Translations under genes and position numbers: made by a program | Part shown: positions 20,423-31,360 of the stretch, piece by piece | Position numbering within the stretch: the first letter of the stretch is position 1 | Layout of the letters: each line of letters opens with the position of its first letter | Notes under the pieces: model-generated | Database searches by the model: none | What the model was told of the DNA's origin: nothing | Seen by the model: the letters and a program-made list of their open reading frames with translations, nothing else | NCBI GenBank assembly: GCA_001600355.1 | Contig: BCJU01000001.1 | Span: 2,935,178 to 2,999,177 of the forward strand | Source: Meira nashicola | Taxonomy: Eukaryota > Basidiomycota > Exobasidiomycetes > Exobasidiales > Brachybasidiaceae | Length of the DNA stretch: 64,000 nucleotides | Reading direction: 5' to 3'

Positions 20423-22202
20423 ATGGTAAAGCTACGGGGAAATGCCGTCATGGCAGTGACGCCGAACATTGCATCACAGCTGAAGCTGTTCGGCGTACAA
20501 GAAGACAAAATGAAAATCATTCTGCAAAATGAGCATTTTGAGAAATTTGAATCGATTGATGATGCTCTAACGAACGAGATTGAGATTGAAATTGAAATTA
20601 TCACATCGTCGAAAACATTTCCAATGCCAGCATTTTCGGAGAAGTCAGCCAATGATGCAAACAGATGTATGCGTTCTTTAAGAGTTCTATCTCTTTTCAG
20701 TGGCTGTGGTGGGCTAGACAGGGGGCTCGCAGGTGCAAATGGCAAAGGAGGCTTCAAGACGAAATGGGCAATTGACGCATGCGCCAATTCACTTGAAACC
20801 CTCAAAGCTCATATGCCTTCTACCACAACTTTTGCTTTGGATGTAGGCGATGTGCTTGAGCAAATGCACACTTTGCCGGGGATGCCCAGAAAAGGCGAAG
20901 TAGACGTAATTTTGATGGGCACACCTTGCGAGCCCTTCTCTTTTCTGGTGCGTTAGATTGAGGAACGATCGAGGAAGCATAATATCATTTAATAGAGTTT
21001 TTCTCCAATACAGAATCGATTTCGTAGTACACAGCGACAAGAGACCGACCCACGCAGCTTACTGATTTCAACGAGTATGGCATACATGGACGTCTATCGT
21101 CCGCCGTATGGAGTGATCGAGAATGTTTGTGGCATGCTTGTTCATGGGGATTGTGGTGAGTACGTTTACTTAAGTTGCACAATGAGAGTCTTGAATTAAC
21201 GGACACTCTTATCAGGTAATGTAAAGAAAGTGGGCATCATACGATTCATTCGCGCTTGTTTGGTGGGAATGGGTTATAATGTTCGTTTTTGCAAAGTGCA
21301 ATGTGGATTCTACGGTGTACCACAACACAGATGGCAGGTCAAGATAATCTTTGCACAAAAAGGTCTTACTTTACCACTTGCCCCTTGTCCTACCACTCGA
21401 ATGGCAGGCTTTGGGGATACAGGCGGACCAGGTGCGGCAGTCACGATTCATGATGCAATCTCTGATCTTCAACGATGGGATTTTAAAAACCCTCACATAG
21501 TCTACGGTAAAGAATCAACACTCAAAGATGCCAGACCACACCATCTCAGACCGCCACAGTATGAATCTGATGGCACAAAAACCGTTGGGCCTTTCCAAAG
21601 CAAGTATACTTCTCCTCCTCAAAACGAATTTCAGCACACCGTCAGGCCTATTCAATCTGAATTTGTCTATCAACATCAAACGTTACCTGTACATCTGCCA
21701 GCTATTGAACGAGTATGGAACATACCATTCACTCCTGGCTCAAATCATCTTTCGCTTTTGGACGGTCATGCTCGCTTGGCGCTCAATCCGTCTATAGAGT
21801 TGAAATGCGAAAATGCAAACAAGAAAGCATATGGCCGACTCGATGCAAATGGAGTTTTCGATATTGTCACTTCCAACTATACTCTAGAGACCAAGCATGG
21901 AAGGTGAGTTCAATAATGTATCATTGCTGAAATCGAAAATGATCTTACTCTAATGACGAATTAATGACAGAATGCTCATGCCAGATCAGAATCGATTGCC
22001 AACCTTGCGTGAACTAGCAAGAGCACAAGGATTCCCAGATCCCGTCTACTTCTACGGCTCACCCAATCAAATTGTTCGTCAGATCGGCAATTCTGTGCCC
22101 GTTCCACTTGGCCGTGCAATCGGCAAAAGCATACGAGATGCTGCAATCCAGGATTACCTTACTGGTGATCGAAGGTTTGCACGCTCAACTTCACGACCAT
22201 AG
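20423..22202 (+). CDS. C5-cytosine DNA methyltransferase, compact DNMT1/DIM-2-like
   Basis: Transfers methyl from S-adenosylmethionine to cytosine C5 in DNA. Four exons (20423-20947, 21014-21155, 21216-21903, 21971-22202) give 528 residues. Splicing restores the ordered motifs: I, LSLFSGCGGLDRG near residue 89; IV, the Pro-Cys nucleophile in GTPCEPFSFLNRF, split by intron 1; VI, IENVCGM; VIII, YGVPQHRWQVKIIFA; a target-recognition region of about 180 residues; IX, RELARAQGFPD; and X, QIGNSVPVPLGRA. The NRF and DPRSLL spacing after motif IV resembles DNMT1/DIM-2 rather than Dnmt2. The N-terminal part has only about 85 residues, and no BAH, RFTS or SNF2 domain is visible, so it is much shorter than DNMT1, DIM-2 or DNMT5. 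Motif IV has GTPC in place of the usual GGPPC. An upstream exon cannot be excluded. Confidence 0.9.
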
Positions 22203-22371
22203 CAAACATGTTAGACACGCTATAAATTTCATCTTTACAAAAACAATATTATCTGTGAAAGAAAGATACAACATAAATGAAATGAAATGAATGTGAGAAA
22301 GATCATAATCGAGCGAAAACAGTTCTTTGCGAATCAATTTGAATATTTGAGAATGTCAACATTTCATTCCT

Positions 22372-24669
22372 TCAGGCTGCCTTGCTTGCACCTGGTGGTG
22401 CGCCTGATTTTTGTTCACCACCGCCTCCGTTGCTTGTGGCTGACTTTTTTCTCTCACCATGTCCACCTCTTCCACCTCTTCCGCCTCGTCCGCCACGAGT
22501 TCCACCTCTACCACGACCACGTTCACCTCCTCCTCTTGCAGGTGCAGAACTTGGTTCTCCATCACCCTTAGCTGATGGTGTTTCTGTTCCGATTTCTGCT
22601 CCAGCGCTCTTGATCGTATCATTATTGGGCTTTGCATCACCTCCAATGCTTTCTCTGGTAACATGCTTTGCTTCACTCTCAGAAGCGCTCTTTTCACTTC
22701 TGCTTGACCATCCTGCACTACTTGCACCACTCTTCTTGTTGCGATGTCCACGTCCTCTGCTAGGCTTTGATGTTGAAGAATGATGCTCTTCATTAGCATT
22801 CGATCCGTTTGCCGGAGGAGCGGCAGGTGTTGTGGCTGTCTCGGGTTTTGTCGAATCTGCTACTTTGGTCTCTGCTGCTATCGGCAACGATTTGTCCCCA
22901 TTGGCGATGCCTTTTGGTCCACGTGAAATGCCTTCATCACCGCTGCTTCGATTACCATGTGGATGTTTCGGTCCTCGTGAAGATGTTGGACGAGAATGTC
23001 CTTCATGATCGGATGCTGCGCCTGCACTAGCTCCGCTTTGACTATTGGCAGATCGATGCTTGGGATTCTTTGGAGGGAATTGTCCTCGTCCGGGTGGCAT
23101 TGTGCTTGCCGGTGATTGAGCTTCTTGTTGTCTGAATTTGGCTGGACCAGTGGGTATCTTGGGCGATTGTTGTTGATGCCTTGCAGCTTGTGGAACAGTG
23201 TTTGGAACGGTGGTGGTTGTTGCTGGTGAAATGGCAGGATTTGATGATGGTGTGGGCACAGAAGCTGCTTCGGCTCTACGATATGCGAAATTGAATCCTT
23301 GACTCTTCATCTCGCTGCTCACTTTACCTTCACTAATATCAAGAACAAGATGACCAAAAGCTGCATCGGGTAAATTCCAATTCCAAGTATTCTTCCAAGC
23401 CGGTTCTTCTTGCAAAGGTCCTCCAGTTCCTGTCGTTTGACTGGGAGCTCGATTTGTGACTGCCAAGCCGTTGTTCAACAAAATTCTCTGTTGATCATCC
23501 ACCACTTCTTCCACTTGTGCTCTTACACTATCCCAAACTTCTCCGAAAGCAGATTTTGATTGAAGAAGCTTGCGTCTGAATTGCTCTGGATCACTTTGAA
23601 CGCTAAATTCGTTATAAGACACCCCATAACGGAAGTGCAAGCCAGCAGAGATTGTTAAATCAGCCTTGAGAGCCAATGCTAATTGCATCAATAGCCCTTC
23701 TCTTCCTGGAGAAGCATGAGTGACCAATAATCGTGTTTCAGAAGGATCATAACATTTCTGTGCTGTATCAACCAATTCTCCGATTTGCAAGATTGTTGTC
23801 CACATCGTTCCTTGACCACCGGCAATCGTTGCTGCACCTTCTCCGTTATCGAAAAGTTTATGCAACACCAAAGCACCACCCAATCCGAACAAGCGCAATC
23901 GAACACCTCCAACTTCCAAAGCTACTGTGGATGCTTCATCCAAAACATGCAAATTTTCAATCTCGTATTCCTTTGTTCGAATCTTTTCCAAAATGCGAAC
24001 ATCTTCACATGCTCCCCAAACGGTATAAACTGGTACATTCAATCGCAACTTGCCTGACAACAATGATGGGAATTCTGTCAATAAGGGACTATCAGGATGA
24101 GCCAAGATTTGATTGCGCATCTCCTTGCAAGGTGTTGTTGGTGGTGGCATGGCAGCATTCGTACCTGTTCCATTTCCTGCCGATCGTGCTGCTCCTGGAG
24201 CATCTGCAGTGAGTAATTTGGTGCGTAATTGTGTGGGTATCAAAGTTGAATATTGCACTAAATGACGAAGTGTTCGATCACTGATCCTTTCGAAACTTTC
24301 GTTTTCATAAAATCCAAAATCTCCCGAATGAATGATCGCTTGAGCGTCATTTTTAGCAGCAAGTTTGTTCAAAGAGCTCAAATTACCACGAACATCGGCC
24401 ACGCATAAAATTCTGCCTCCTGGACCTTCGATCACATGTGCTTTACCTGCTGCAGGAGTATTGATTGGACTTGCTTGAACGGTAGCAGCATTTGGACTAC
24501 GACCTGTATAACTACGACGTGAATTTTGAGGTGTGCTGTTGTTGTTGTTTGCAGAACGCGAGCCAGGTCCAAAAGTGGCAGCTGTTGCATTCGAATGAGC
24601 AGGCGAAGTGGTGGCGGATGTATGACCGACAGAAGAAGCGGAAGGTGCGGCTAAATGAGGTGAAGTCAT
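22372..24669 (-). CDS. DUF2433-type metallophosphoesterase-like protein with RGG tail
   Basis: Fungal protein of 765 residues. After a disordered Ser/Thr/Ala-rich start, a calcineurin-like phosphoesterase fold can be traced: CVADVRGN near residue 91, GDFGFYE near 116, a long central part, and THASPGREG near 315. These match metal-binding blocks I, II and V in order, but block I reads D-x-R where active enzymes usually have D-x-H, so catalysis is uncertain. This pattern fits the fungal DUF2433 family, whose function I do not know. The C-terminal 300 residues are disordered and end in an RGG cluster (about residues 720-745), a typical RNA-binding and arginine-methylation sequence. It is one exon and converges on the methyltransferase with 169 bp between stops. 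Confidence 0.8.
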   Translation of the reverse strand: MTSPHLAAPSASSVGHTSATTSPAHSNATAATFGPGSRSANNNNSTPQNSRRSYTGRSPNAATVQASPINTPAAGKAHVIEGPGGRILCVADVRGNLSSLNKLAAKNDAQAIIHSGDFGFYENESFERISDRTLRHLVQYSTLIPTQLRTKLLTADAPGAARSAGNGTGTNAAMPPPTTPCKEMRNQILAHPDSPLLTEFPSLLSGKLRLNVPVYTVWGACEDVRILEKIRTKEYEIENLHVLDEASTVALEVGGVRLRLFGLGGALVLHKLFDNGEGAATIAGGQGTMWTTILQIGELVDTAQKCYDPSETRLLVTHASPGREGLLMQLALALKADLTISAGLHFRYGVSYNEFSVQSDPEQFRRKLLQSKSAFGEVWDSVRAQVEEVVDDQQRILLNNGLAVTNRAPSQTTGTGGPLQEEPAWKNTWNWNLPDAAFGHLVLDISEGKVSSEMKSQGFNFAYRRAEAASVPTPSSNPAISPATTTTVPNTVPQAARHQQQSPKIPTGPAKFRQQEAQSPASTMPPGRGQFPPKNPKHRSANSQSGASAGAASDHEGHSRPTSSRGPKHPHGNRSSGDEGISRGPKGIANGDKSLPIAAETKVADSTKPETATTPAAPPANGSNANEEHHSSTSKPSRGRGHRNKKSGASSAGWSSRSEKSASESEAKHVTRESIGGDAKPNNDTIKSAGAEIGTETPSAKGDGEPSSAPARGGGERGRGRGGTRGGRGGRGGRGGHGERKKSATSNGGGGEQKSGAPPGASKAA

Positions 24670-27277
24670 TTTGTCTGATTGATTGGAAATGACTGCAGGT
24701 TCAAATTTTGGAGTATTGGGTTTGGAACGCGGTAAAGTTACGTTTACGACTTCCTTTTCAACTATTTTGTTCGGCGTTTCAAAGGGTGAAGATGGCTTGG
24801 AGCTTGATTGTGGCCCCGATGTCGTCCTTGAAGTTGCGTCAAAGGATGCGGCTGGGGGCCTTGAAAGTCTTTTTGCTTTGGCGAAGAGTATGGTGATGGG
24901 AATAGAAGAAAAGAGAAGAAGAGAGTAATTAAAGATGGAAGAACAAAGTCTCTTCTAAACCTTAATTTGCAATTCCAATTCCTCGTCAGTGAGACGATGT
25001 GTGATTGAGTGTTCTCAAGCATGCAAAAAGCGGAACTGTGTCATTCGAGCCCACAATTGACACGTAGATTGAAAGTAAGCTAAAAAAAAGTGGATATTGC
25101 TTGAGAAAGCTACATTAGGTAAGCAATTGATAAAGTAAGGTTGCTCGGGGAAAGACATGATGATTATCACGTGAAGAGACAGACAAAGACCGTACTCGTT
25201 TCCGATACTGTCTGCCTTCCCGCCCTTCTCTTCAAAAGATTAGAACGCAGCCGCTGCGCCGGCGCATGTAGACTATTGTGTGTCTCCTTACGCGGTGTTT
25301 ACCGCTTTTGCATGTTCTGCATAAAATAAAATTTTCAAGTCTACTAGCCTGGTAAAAAGCAAGGGGCTATTGTAATGGTCTGAAACACCCCCCACCTTTG
25401 TTCCTAATCAGAATTCAGAACATGGATCGAATCGAAATCAGGAACGAAAGAAATGCTAAATTAGCAAAAAGAAACAAGTTCTCAAAAGATGTTTTGTGCA
25501 TTAAAACTTGAATCACCCCCTGAAATACAATTTTTACGAAAAGGGGGAATTATGAAAACGTTTCGATTAGCTCAGGAACATAAAAAAGTCATAATCACTA
25601 TAATAAATGAGAGATGAAGAAAAGATTAGACATGTAATCAAGAAAGGAAGTTTTGGTCTTTACGAAGCTCACCGATAAATCAAGAAACTTAGATCAATAG
25701 ATTCGATTTTGACAAACGTCATTTTGGGCGTTTTATTCGGGCCATGAGCATATACAGATACGTATATAGTGGTTACAACGACCCTCTCTCACTGCACCAG
25801 AAGGTTTTATGAATTCTAGCTTGACTGCACACGCGGGCAAATAAACTGATCAGAAAGTTCCGATTTCATGTTAGCGTTGAAGGAGGGCGTTAATTGAAAG
25901 TTTTGCTATTGTTTGGAAAATGTAAAGGGCTATTCGACCTGTGCCAAGCTCTAGAACCCAGACCCACATCTCGCCCATGCACACCACCAAATACGCTAGC
26001 ATGTTCCTTCATATGTACTTGAATGGCGTTTTACCTGTTCAGATGCATGTATAATTTTTTGATAATTTTAGCGTATTTGTTTGTTCAACTTTGTCCGGTG
26101 ATGCATGCACACCGATTTTATGCGTGGTCCCCGATTATGCAAGAATTCACTCTCCTACTATGGGGATTTGTTTGTGGCATTGTGTTGATATTGCTGATTT
26201 TCTTCCTTCTGGTAAATTCGCTTGCAGCAAAATCGCAGTAAAATCACTCCAACGAACATAACATATAGACTACAAATGTGCATACATATGTTCCTACGCG
26301 CGCAGATGGCCTTCAGAGTACGGATACCTAATTGATCTGAAGACTGATTAATGCTCTGAAAGATACTTCATTTACTTCAATTTTCTCTGACATTGGATCC
26401 GACTTTACTGAGTAATGTTTTCACTTTAATCACGACCACGAACCTCTTTTAATACGATATCCGACATTAATAGATCATCAAAAGAGGAGGGATGTTAAAA
26501 CAAATTTGAATTGCAATACTACTTCAGCCAAAACAAAAGTTAGGTAAGTATTCGATCATCGGTTCCTTATTCGATAGTAATAAAGAACAAACAGAATCAC
26601 GGCACCGCATGTACAGAATAAAAAAGGGTTGAAATGATGTTGTTTTCGGAGGGCCGTCGCGGAGAACGGAGCTCATGCAAGAAAGCAAAATAAGAAAAAG
26701 CCAAATGAATTTGATACAATTGATTAATTTCACCAATCCCAGCACGTCTTGTGCGCAAATTGCAACGAAAAGCGGCCAAGGAGATGCCGTGTTTCTCTAT
26801 GTACGCCGCCTTCTCTGATCGTACAGTGCTATTTCATTGTGCCGTCATTAAATGCGCTGCGCACTTTATGTCACTGTCCAAATGGGGATGCAAAAATAAC
26901 ATCGTATTCGAATAACGATCACTGACTATGAATTCTTTCCCTTCTTTTACTCATTATCGTCTTTCATTCCCACGTATTCCTTTAACATCATCATCTTTTC
27001 CCTTTTTCTAAATGGTCTTTGACGACAACTTGCATCTGATACCGGTCTTCGTTTCCACCATTGCTCGCATCTAACAGGTATTAATAGTGTATTCAACCAC
27101 GTATTCACTTGCATTCGACAATCGCCTTTGACGGTCTACATTTCACCTTTCGATCTCCTCCAATATATGCTTTTGCTTTGATAGCTTTGGCCACGTTCGT
27201 TTCTCAATCTTCTATAATATTATATCGACGACCTTACATTTCATTCATCCACCGACCTCTTTCATATACATACCAAG
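24670..27277. other. Intergenic region (2.6 kb), divergent promoters
   Basis: No gene can be supported. It separates the divergent starts of the DUF2433 gene and the Msb2-like gene, so it holds both upstream regions. A 72-codon hydrophobic frame at 26023-26241 and overlapping frames near 24683-25022 lack motifs and look like chance. The 300 bp before 27278 are pyrimidine-rich, like a leader. Confidence 0.55.
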
Positions 27278-30200
27278 ATGAAGGTTCAAATTTGGGGCCA
27301 ATTGCTCACATTGACTGTGTTGGCGCTCATCACTTCCACACAAGCAACAAATGATCTCAGTAATTCTGCACTACAAGGTAGAGGTCAGAGACCATCAAAA
27401 CAGCTAGGTGTTGCACTAGAGAAGAGACTTGGAGGTGTAATCAACTCAGTCTCAAGCGCTTTAACCGGTGATAATGATGACAAAAATAAAAATAATGGAA
27501 GCAAGGACGGTTCTTCAGATGATTCCAAAGCTGGAAAAAAGCAACAGCAACCATCTTCGTCTAGTTCATCTACTTCTCAAAAACACTCCAGTACACCCAC
27601 TCCTGAGAATGACAACAAAGAACAAACGCAGTCAAACAATCAACAAAATGATAAATCAGATGATAGCGGATTGGTAAACGGAGTGACAAAAGCAGCAGGT
27701 AACATCATTGGAAGTGATTCAAGCAGCAAATCTGGCAGTTATAAACCCTCATCGACACATTCAGTCTCGGATGACCAGCAGAGAAAATCTTCAGACAATC
27801 AGAAATCTTCCGATGATAAAGATAATGGCCTTTTGAGTGGCGTGACCAATACTGTCGGCAAAGTCTTGGAAGGTGGAAAGAGTGACGATAATGACAATAA
27901 GAATGACAAATCAAGTAGTTCCAGTTCCTCTTCCTCTCGGCCGCAATCGACCCAATCGGATACACAACAGAAAGATCAATCTGACGGAGGAAATAAAGGA
28001 AATGGCTTGCTCGGTAGCATTACCAACTCTGCTGGAAAGTTACTGGGAGGAGGAAGTGACAGTGGAAATGATAACAAGAAAAGTCAATCACAGTCCAATG
28101 CACAACAAAAGAGCAAATCAAGTGATAGCGACAGCAGCGATGACGACAACAAGAGCAATGATGGCCTTCTCAGCGGCGTTACAAAAAGTGCCGGCAAATT
28201 GCTAGGAGGCGATAAAGGAGACGATGATAGTTCAACTAAATCCAAGACTCAGTCTTCTCAGCCTTCGTCAACGTCTGATTCATCATCATCATCATCTGAT
28301 GAGAAGAAGAGCAGTGGCGGTCCTTTGGATGGTCTAGGTGGTGTATTGGGTAATCTCGGAGGAGGTGTAGGAAATGCCCTTGGCAATATTCAGAAAGGAT
28401 TAGGCTCAGCTGTGCACGATCTTGGAGATGGGCTAGGAAATACCTTGGGTGGTGATGGAAGTGGAAAAAAGAGCGGCGGCCTACTTAACAACGGTCAAGA
28501 CAAAGATGGTTCTTCCTCTTCCAGTGATGACAAACCAAAAAATGTTATTTCAGGCCTAGGCAGTGCTTTGGGCGATGTTCTTGGTATTCATGGAGAAGAC
28601 AAGGGCGACACCTCGAGTGGTGACAAGAGCAACAGCGGAGGTCTAATACCTGCGCTTGGTAACATTGTAGGTAACTCTGCTTCGTCTAACAACGATGACG
28701 ATTCCAACGGCAAACAAAAGACCACCGGATCAGATGATGGTAACAAGTCATCCGAAGGCTTGTTAGGTGCACTCGGCAGTCTGACTGGAAACAAAGGTGA
28801 TCAAAGTGATGGCCTTGGCGGTGGTTTGGCAGATACCGTAGGAGGATTATTGAACGGCAAGCCATCCGCGGATTCTTCTTCCGATAACACTGCCTCTCAA
28901 GTTGGTCAAAGCAATGTTCAATCTGGCTTGTTGGGCGGACTAGGAGATCTGATCGGAGGAGGAAGTAGCAATGACAAAAATTCGAACAATGACGGTCTTT
29001 TGAACGGCGTTGGAGGTCTATTACAAGGCAGTGACAGCTCTTCTTCCACTGGTGATAAGAATTCCGGAAGTTCCAACGATGGAGGTCTTCTGGGAGGTCT
29101 CGGTAGCGTCATCGGAGGGCCAAAGAAAGATTCTGATTCAGGTCTCTTAGGAGGTATAGGTCAATTGCTAGGTGGCTCGAATACCGAAGGAAACAACAAA
29201 TCGAACGGCGATGGAAAGACAGGTGGCCTTTTGGGTGGAATCGGAAGCATTATCGATGGTCCATCTGATAGTAGCGATGAAGGTCTTCTAGGAGGCGTTG
29301 GTCAGCTTCTCGGAGGAACAAACACAGAAGGTAGTTCAGATTCCAGCAAGGGCGGTAGCAGCGGTAAGAAAGGTGGCTTGTTAGGCGGCCTGGACGGTTT
29401 GTTGAACGGAACACCATCTGATGACAATGGCAAAGGAGGCAATTCGGGAGGCAATGGTGGTCTCTTGGGCGGTCTTGGAAATGCACTTGGGGGTCAAGAT
29501 CATTCAGGAAATTCCAATGGAGGCACTAGTAATAACAATGGTGGCAGCAAAGGTGGTCTTTTGGGAGGTTTAGGAAGCGTCTTGGGCGGAGGTCAAAGCA
29601 GTGGCTCAGGTTCTTCCAATGGCAACAACGGTGGTACAAGCAGCGGTGGTTCATCTTCCAACAATGGTGGTGTTTTGGGTGGATTAGGATCTATCTTGAA
29701 TCCTGGAAGCTCACAAAACAATGATGGCGGAAGTTCTACTGGTGGCCAACCTTCTACTAGCGGCGGCCAATCTTCAAATGGTGGAGCACAATACGGAACT
29801 GATTCTGAATCAAATAGCAATGGCCTTCCAAGCTCTGGCGGTATCGGGTCCGCGCCACCAGTATCCACTCCATCTGGCTCGAGCAGCGCTACCAACTCAA
29901 ATCAAAGTGTCAATCCTATAATCAGCAACGGGACCACGTCCACTTCAGGATCTTCATCGGCAAATCAAGATGAAAATCCAGCAACGGCTAACAGAATTCC
30001 TGCTACACAAGCATTCGGATATGCTAATTCGGATCAATTGATTTTGCCAAGCTCGCAGGATAATAATGGCAATGGCGCAAGTTGGAACTCTTCTCTCGGT
30101 TCATCGACGTCTTCCGTTCCTTTACCTAATACCATCATTCCAGAAGGTGCAGCAAATACTCAACCTCCAAATACAACTGTGATTGCTATCCTGTTCAAAC

Positions 30201-31360
30201 CAGTCTTGAAATGGACTTTCTTGGCCACTTCTACCGCAACTGTTGCACAAATTTTTGGTTACATGCCCGGAATCATCTCTGAAGCAATCAATCTACAACC
30301 TGCTGACGTTAGCACTGTACGATTGCAAAGCTATTATCCCACCGACGATAAGACCAATCAAGATAATGCTTTGTCTTTGTACGTGGCTTATATTCCTACA
30401 TCTCAAGCAATCGATTTGCAAAAGCAGGTGAAAGATTACAATGTTTCATCATTTTACACCATGCCAACTAACAACGTTGCCAAAGAATTAGCACAAGAAG
30501 TTGATCCAAGCTTTGATATTTTGAGCATGGGATCTGTTTTGAAGCCAAATGCAGCAACATTGCAATCCAATCATGATAGTAACGCAACTTTGCGTAACGC
30601 TTTGGTTGGTGTGGCTGCAGCTTTGGTGGCATGTATTGCAGCATTTATTGCATGGCGTTTGTGGAGACATAAGAAGAAGCAAGAACGTCGTTTGGCTTCT
30701 GCTTCGATTTATGGCGGCGCTGCAGCTGGAAGAGCTGGAACTATTCGTTCTTTCGGTGGTGGTGGTGCAGGAAATAGAAGTTTACGTGAAACATGGGCTC
30801 CAAGCGTACACGAACAAGAACGAGTATTGCAAGGTCAATTGACAGAGACTTGGGATCACGCAGTAAGAAATCCAATAAGTTCTCACGGTCATTGGAGCAA
30901 TATGCAATCCGAGATGGCATATACGGCTGCAATGCCAAGTCAATATACATCTTCAGCCGGTCATACCGATCCATTCCACGATGCTACAGAGAATCGTGCA
31001 AGTCAAGAGACTGAAAGAACAGGAGGTTCTTCAAGTTTGAGCAGCAGAAGTAGCGCTGGAAGAAGGAATACTTTGTTATCCAATAGATTTAGTGCAGGAT
31101 CTGGATCTAGCTTGACAGAAGCACAAAGAATTCAACAAGCATACATTGAAAGTCAAACACCTTCAATTACATCAGCAGCTGATGCATTAGCATCTACAAG
31201 CGTATTCCAAGATCAATATGATACGCCACAACAATATACATCATCTCATGCATTTGGACCAAGGGTAGCAGATAATCGCAAGAAACGTTTAAGCAAAGGC
31301 AGCGTAACTGGCAGTTCTATCTCTAGACCGGAGATGAGAAGTAACAGTATGTTGTTCTAA
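27278..31360 (+). CDS. MSB2: Msb2-like signalling mucin, single-pass membrane sensor
   Basis: Predicted plasma-membrane sensor of 1,360 residues. Msb2 proteins feed the Sho1/Cdc42 branch of MAP-kinase signalling for filamentation, osmostress and, in plant pathogens, surface sensing. Order: signal peptide (1 to about 23), a Ser/Asn/Asp/Gly-rich ectodomain of more than 900 residues, a folded juxtamembrane region at about 960-1090 (the ILFKPVLKW start, AQIFGYMPGII and YVAYIPTSQA segments), one transmembrane helix at about 1107-1128 followed by RLWRHKKKQERR, and a Ser-rich cytoplasmic tail of about 230 residues. The juxtamembrane region is what points to Msb2. The ectodomain is odd for a mucin: it repeats Gly-Leu-Leu-Gly-Gly-Leu-Gly blocks rather than Ser/Thr/Pro units. 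Alternatives are an adhesin or another mucin-like sensor. Confidence 0.75.
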   Translation: MKVQIWGQLLTLTVLALITSTQATNDLSNSALQGRGQRPSKQLGVALEKRLGGVINSVSSALTGDNDDKNKNNGSKDGSSDDSKAGKKQQQPSSSSSSTSQKHSSTPTPENDNKEQTQSNNQQNDKSDDSGLVNGVTKAAGNIIGSDSSSKSGSYKPSSTHSVSDDQQRKSSDNQKSSDDKDNGLLSGVTNTVGKVLEGGKSDDNDNKNDKSSSSSSSSSRPQSTQSDTQQKDQSDGGNKGNGLLGSITNSAGKLLGGGSDSGNDNKKSQSQSNAQQKSKSSDSDSSDDDNKSNDGLLSGVTKSAGKLLGGDKGDDDSSTKSKTQSSQPSSTSDSSSSSSDEKKSSGGPLDGLGGVLGNLGGGVGNALGNIQKGLGSAVHDLGDGLGNTLGGDGSGKKSGGLLNNGQDKDGSSSSSDDKPKNVISGLGSALGDVLGIHGEDKGDTSSGDKSNSGGLIPALGNIVGNSASSNNDDDSNGKQKTTGSDDGNKSSEGLLGALGSLTGNKGDQSDGLGGGLADTVGGLLNGKPSADSSSDNTASQVGQSNVQSGLLGGLGDLIGGGSSNDKNSNNDGLLNGVGGLLQGSDSSSSTGDKNSGSSNDGGLLGGLGSVIGGPKKDSDSGLLGGIGQLLGGSNTEGNNKSNGDGKTGGLLGGIGSIIDGPSDSSDEGLLGGVGQLLGGTNTEGSSDSSKGGSSGKKGGLLGGLDGLLNGTPSDDNGKGGNSGGNGGLLGGLGNALGGQDHSGNSNGGTSNNNGGSKGGLLGGLGSVLGGGQSSGSGSSNGNNGGTSSGGSSSNNGGVLGGLGSILNPGSSQNNDGGSSTGGQPSTSGGQSSNGGAQYGTDSESNSNGLPSSGGIGSAPPVSTPSGSSSATNSNQSVNPIISNGTTSTSGSSSANQDENPATANRIPATQAFGYANSDQLILPSSQDNNGNGASWNSSLGSSTSSVPLPNTIIPEGAANTQPPNTTVIAILFKPVLKWTFLATSTATVAQIFGYMPGIISEAINLQPADVSTVRLQSYYPTDDKTNQDNALSLYVAYIPTSQAIDLQKQVKDYNVSSFYTMPTNNVAKELAQEVDPSFDILSMGSVLKPNAATLQSNHDSNATLRNALVGVAAALVACIAAFIAWRLWRHKKKQERRLASASIYGGAAAGRAGTIRSFGGGGAGNRSLRETWAPSVHEQERVLQGQLTETWDHAVRNPISSHGHWSNMQSEMAYTAAMPSQYTSSAGHTDPFHDATENRASQETERTGGSSSLSSRSSAGRRNTLLSNRFSAGSGSSLTEAQRIQQAYIESQTPSITSAADALASTSVFQDQYDTPQQYTSSHAFGPRVADNRKKRLSKGSVTGSSISRPEMRSNSMLF
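27660..29720 (+). repeat. Degenerate coding repeats, GLLGGLGxxLGG blocks
   Basis: Within the Msb2-like gene, a hydrophobic block (Gly-Leu-Leu-x-Gly-[Val/Leu]-x-x-[Ile/Leu/Val]-x-Gly-x-[Ile/Leu]-Leu-x-Gly) alternates with hydrophilic Ser/Asp/Lys/Asn linkers of 25-60 residues. I count at least 15 blocks. Early copies read GLLSGVTKSAGKLLGG and later ones GLLGGLGSVLGG. Spacing is irregular and the DNA is diverged, so this is an old protein repeat, not a young tandem array. Confidence 0.85.

Noticed and set aside
22382..22783. 133-codon plus-strand frame, Pro/Leu-rich
   Set aside because: Exactly antisense to the RGG and Gly/Ser-rich tail of the DUF2433 gene. Its composition is the complement of that low-complexity tail.
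24683..25022. Overlapping plus and minus frames upstream of the DUF2433 gene
   Set aside because: The two strands mirror each other, have no motif and sit in a promoter region.
26023..26241. 72-codon hydrophobic frame that could be a small membrane protein
   Set aside because: AT-rich DNA readily yields hydrophobic frames; there is no leader context, no family and no splice partner.
27660..29720. Repeat region considered as CRISPR-like or satellite array
   Set aside because: The periodicity is in the protein and irregular, the DNA is diverged, and the frame is continuous within one large gene.
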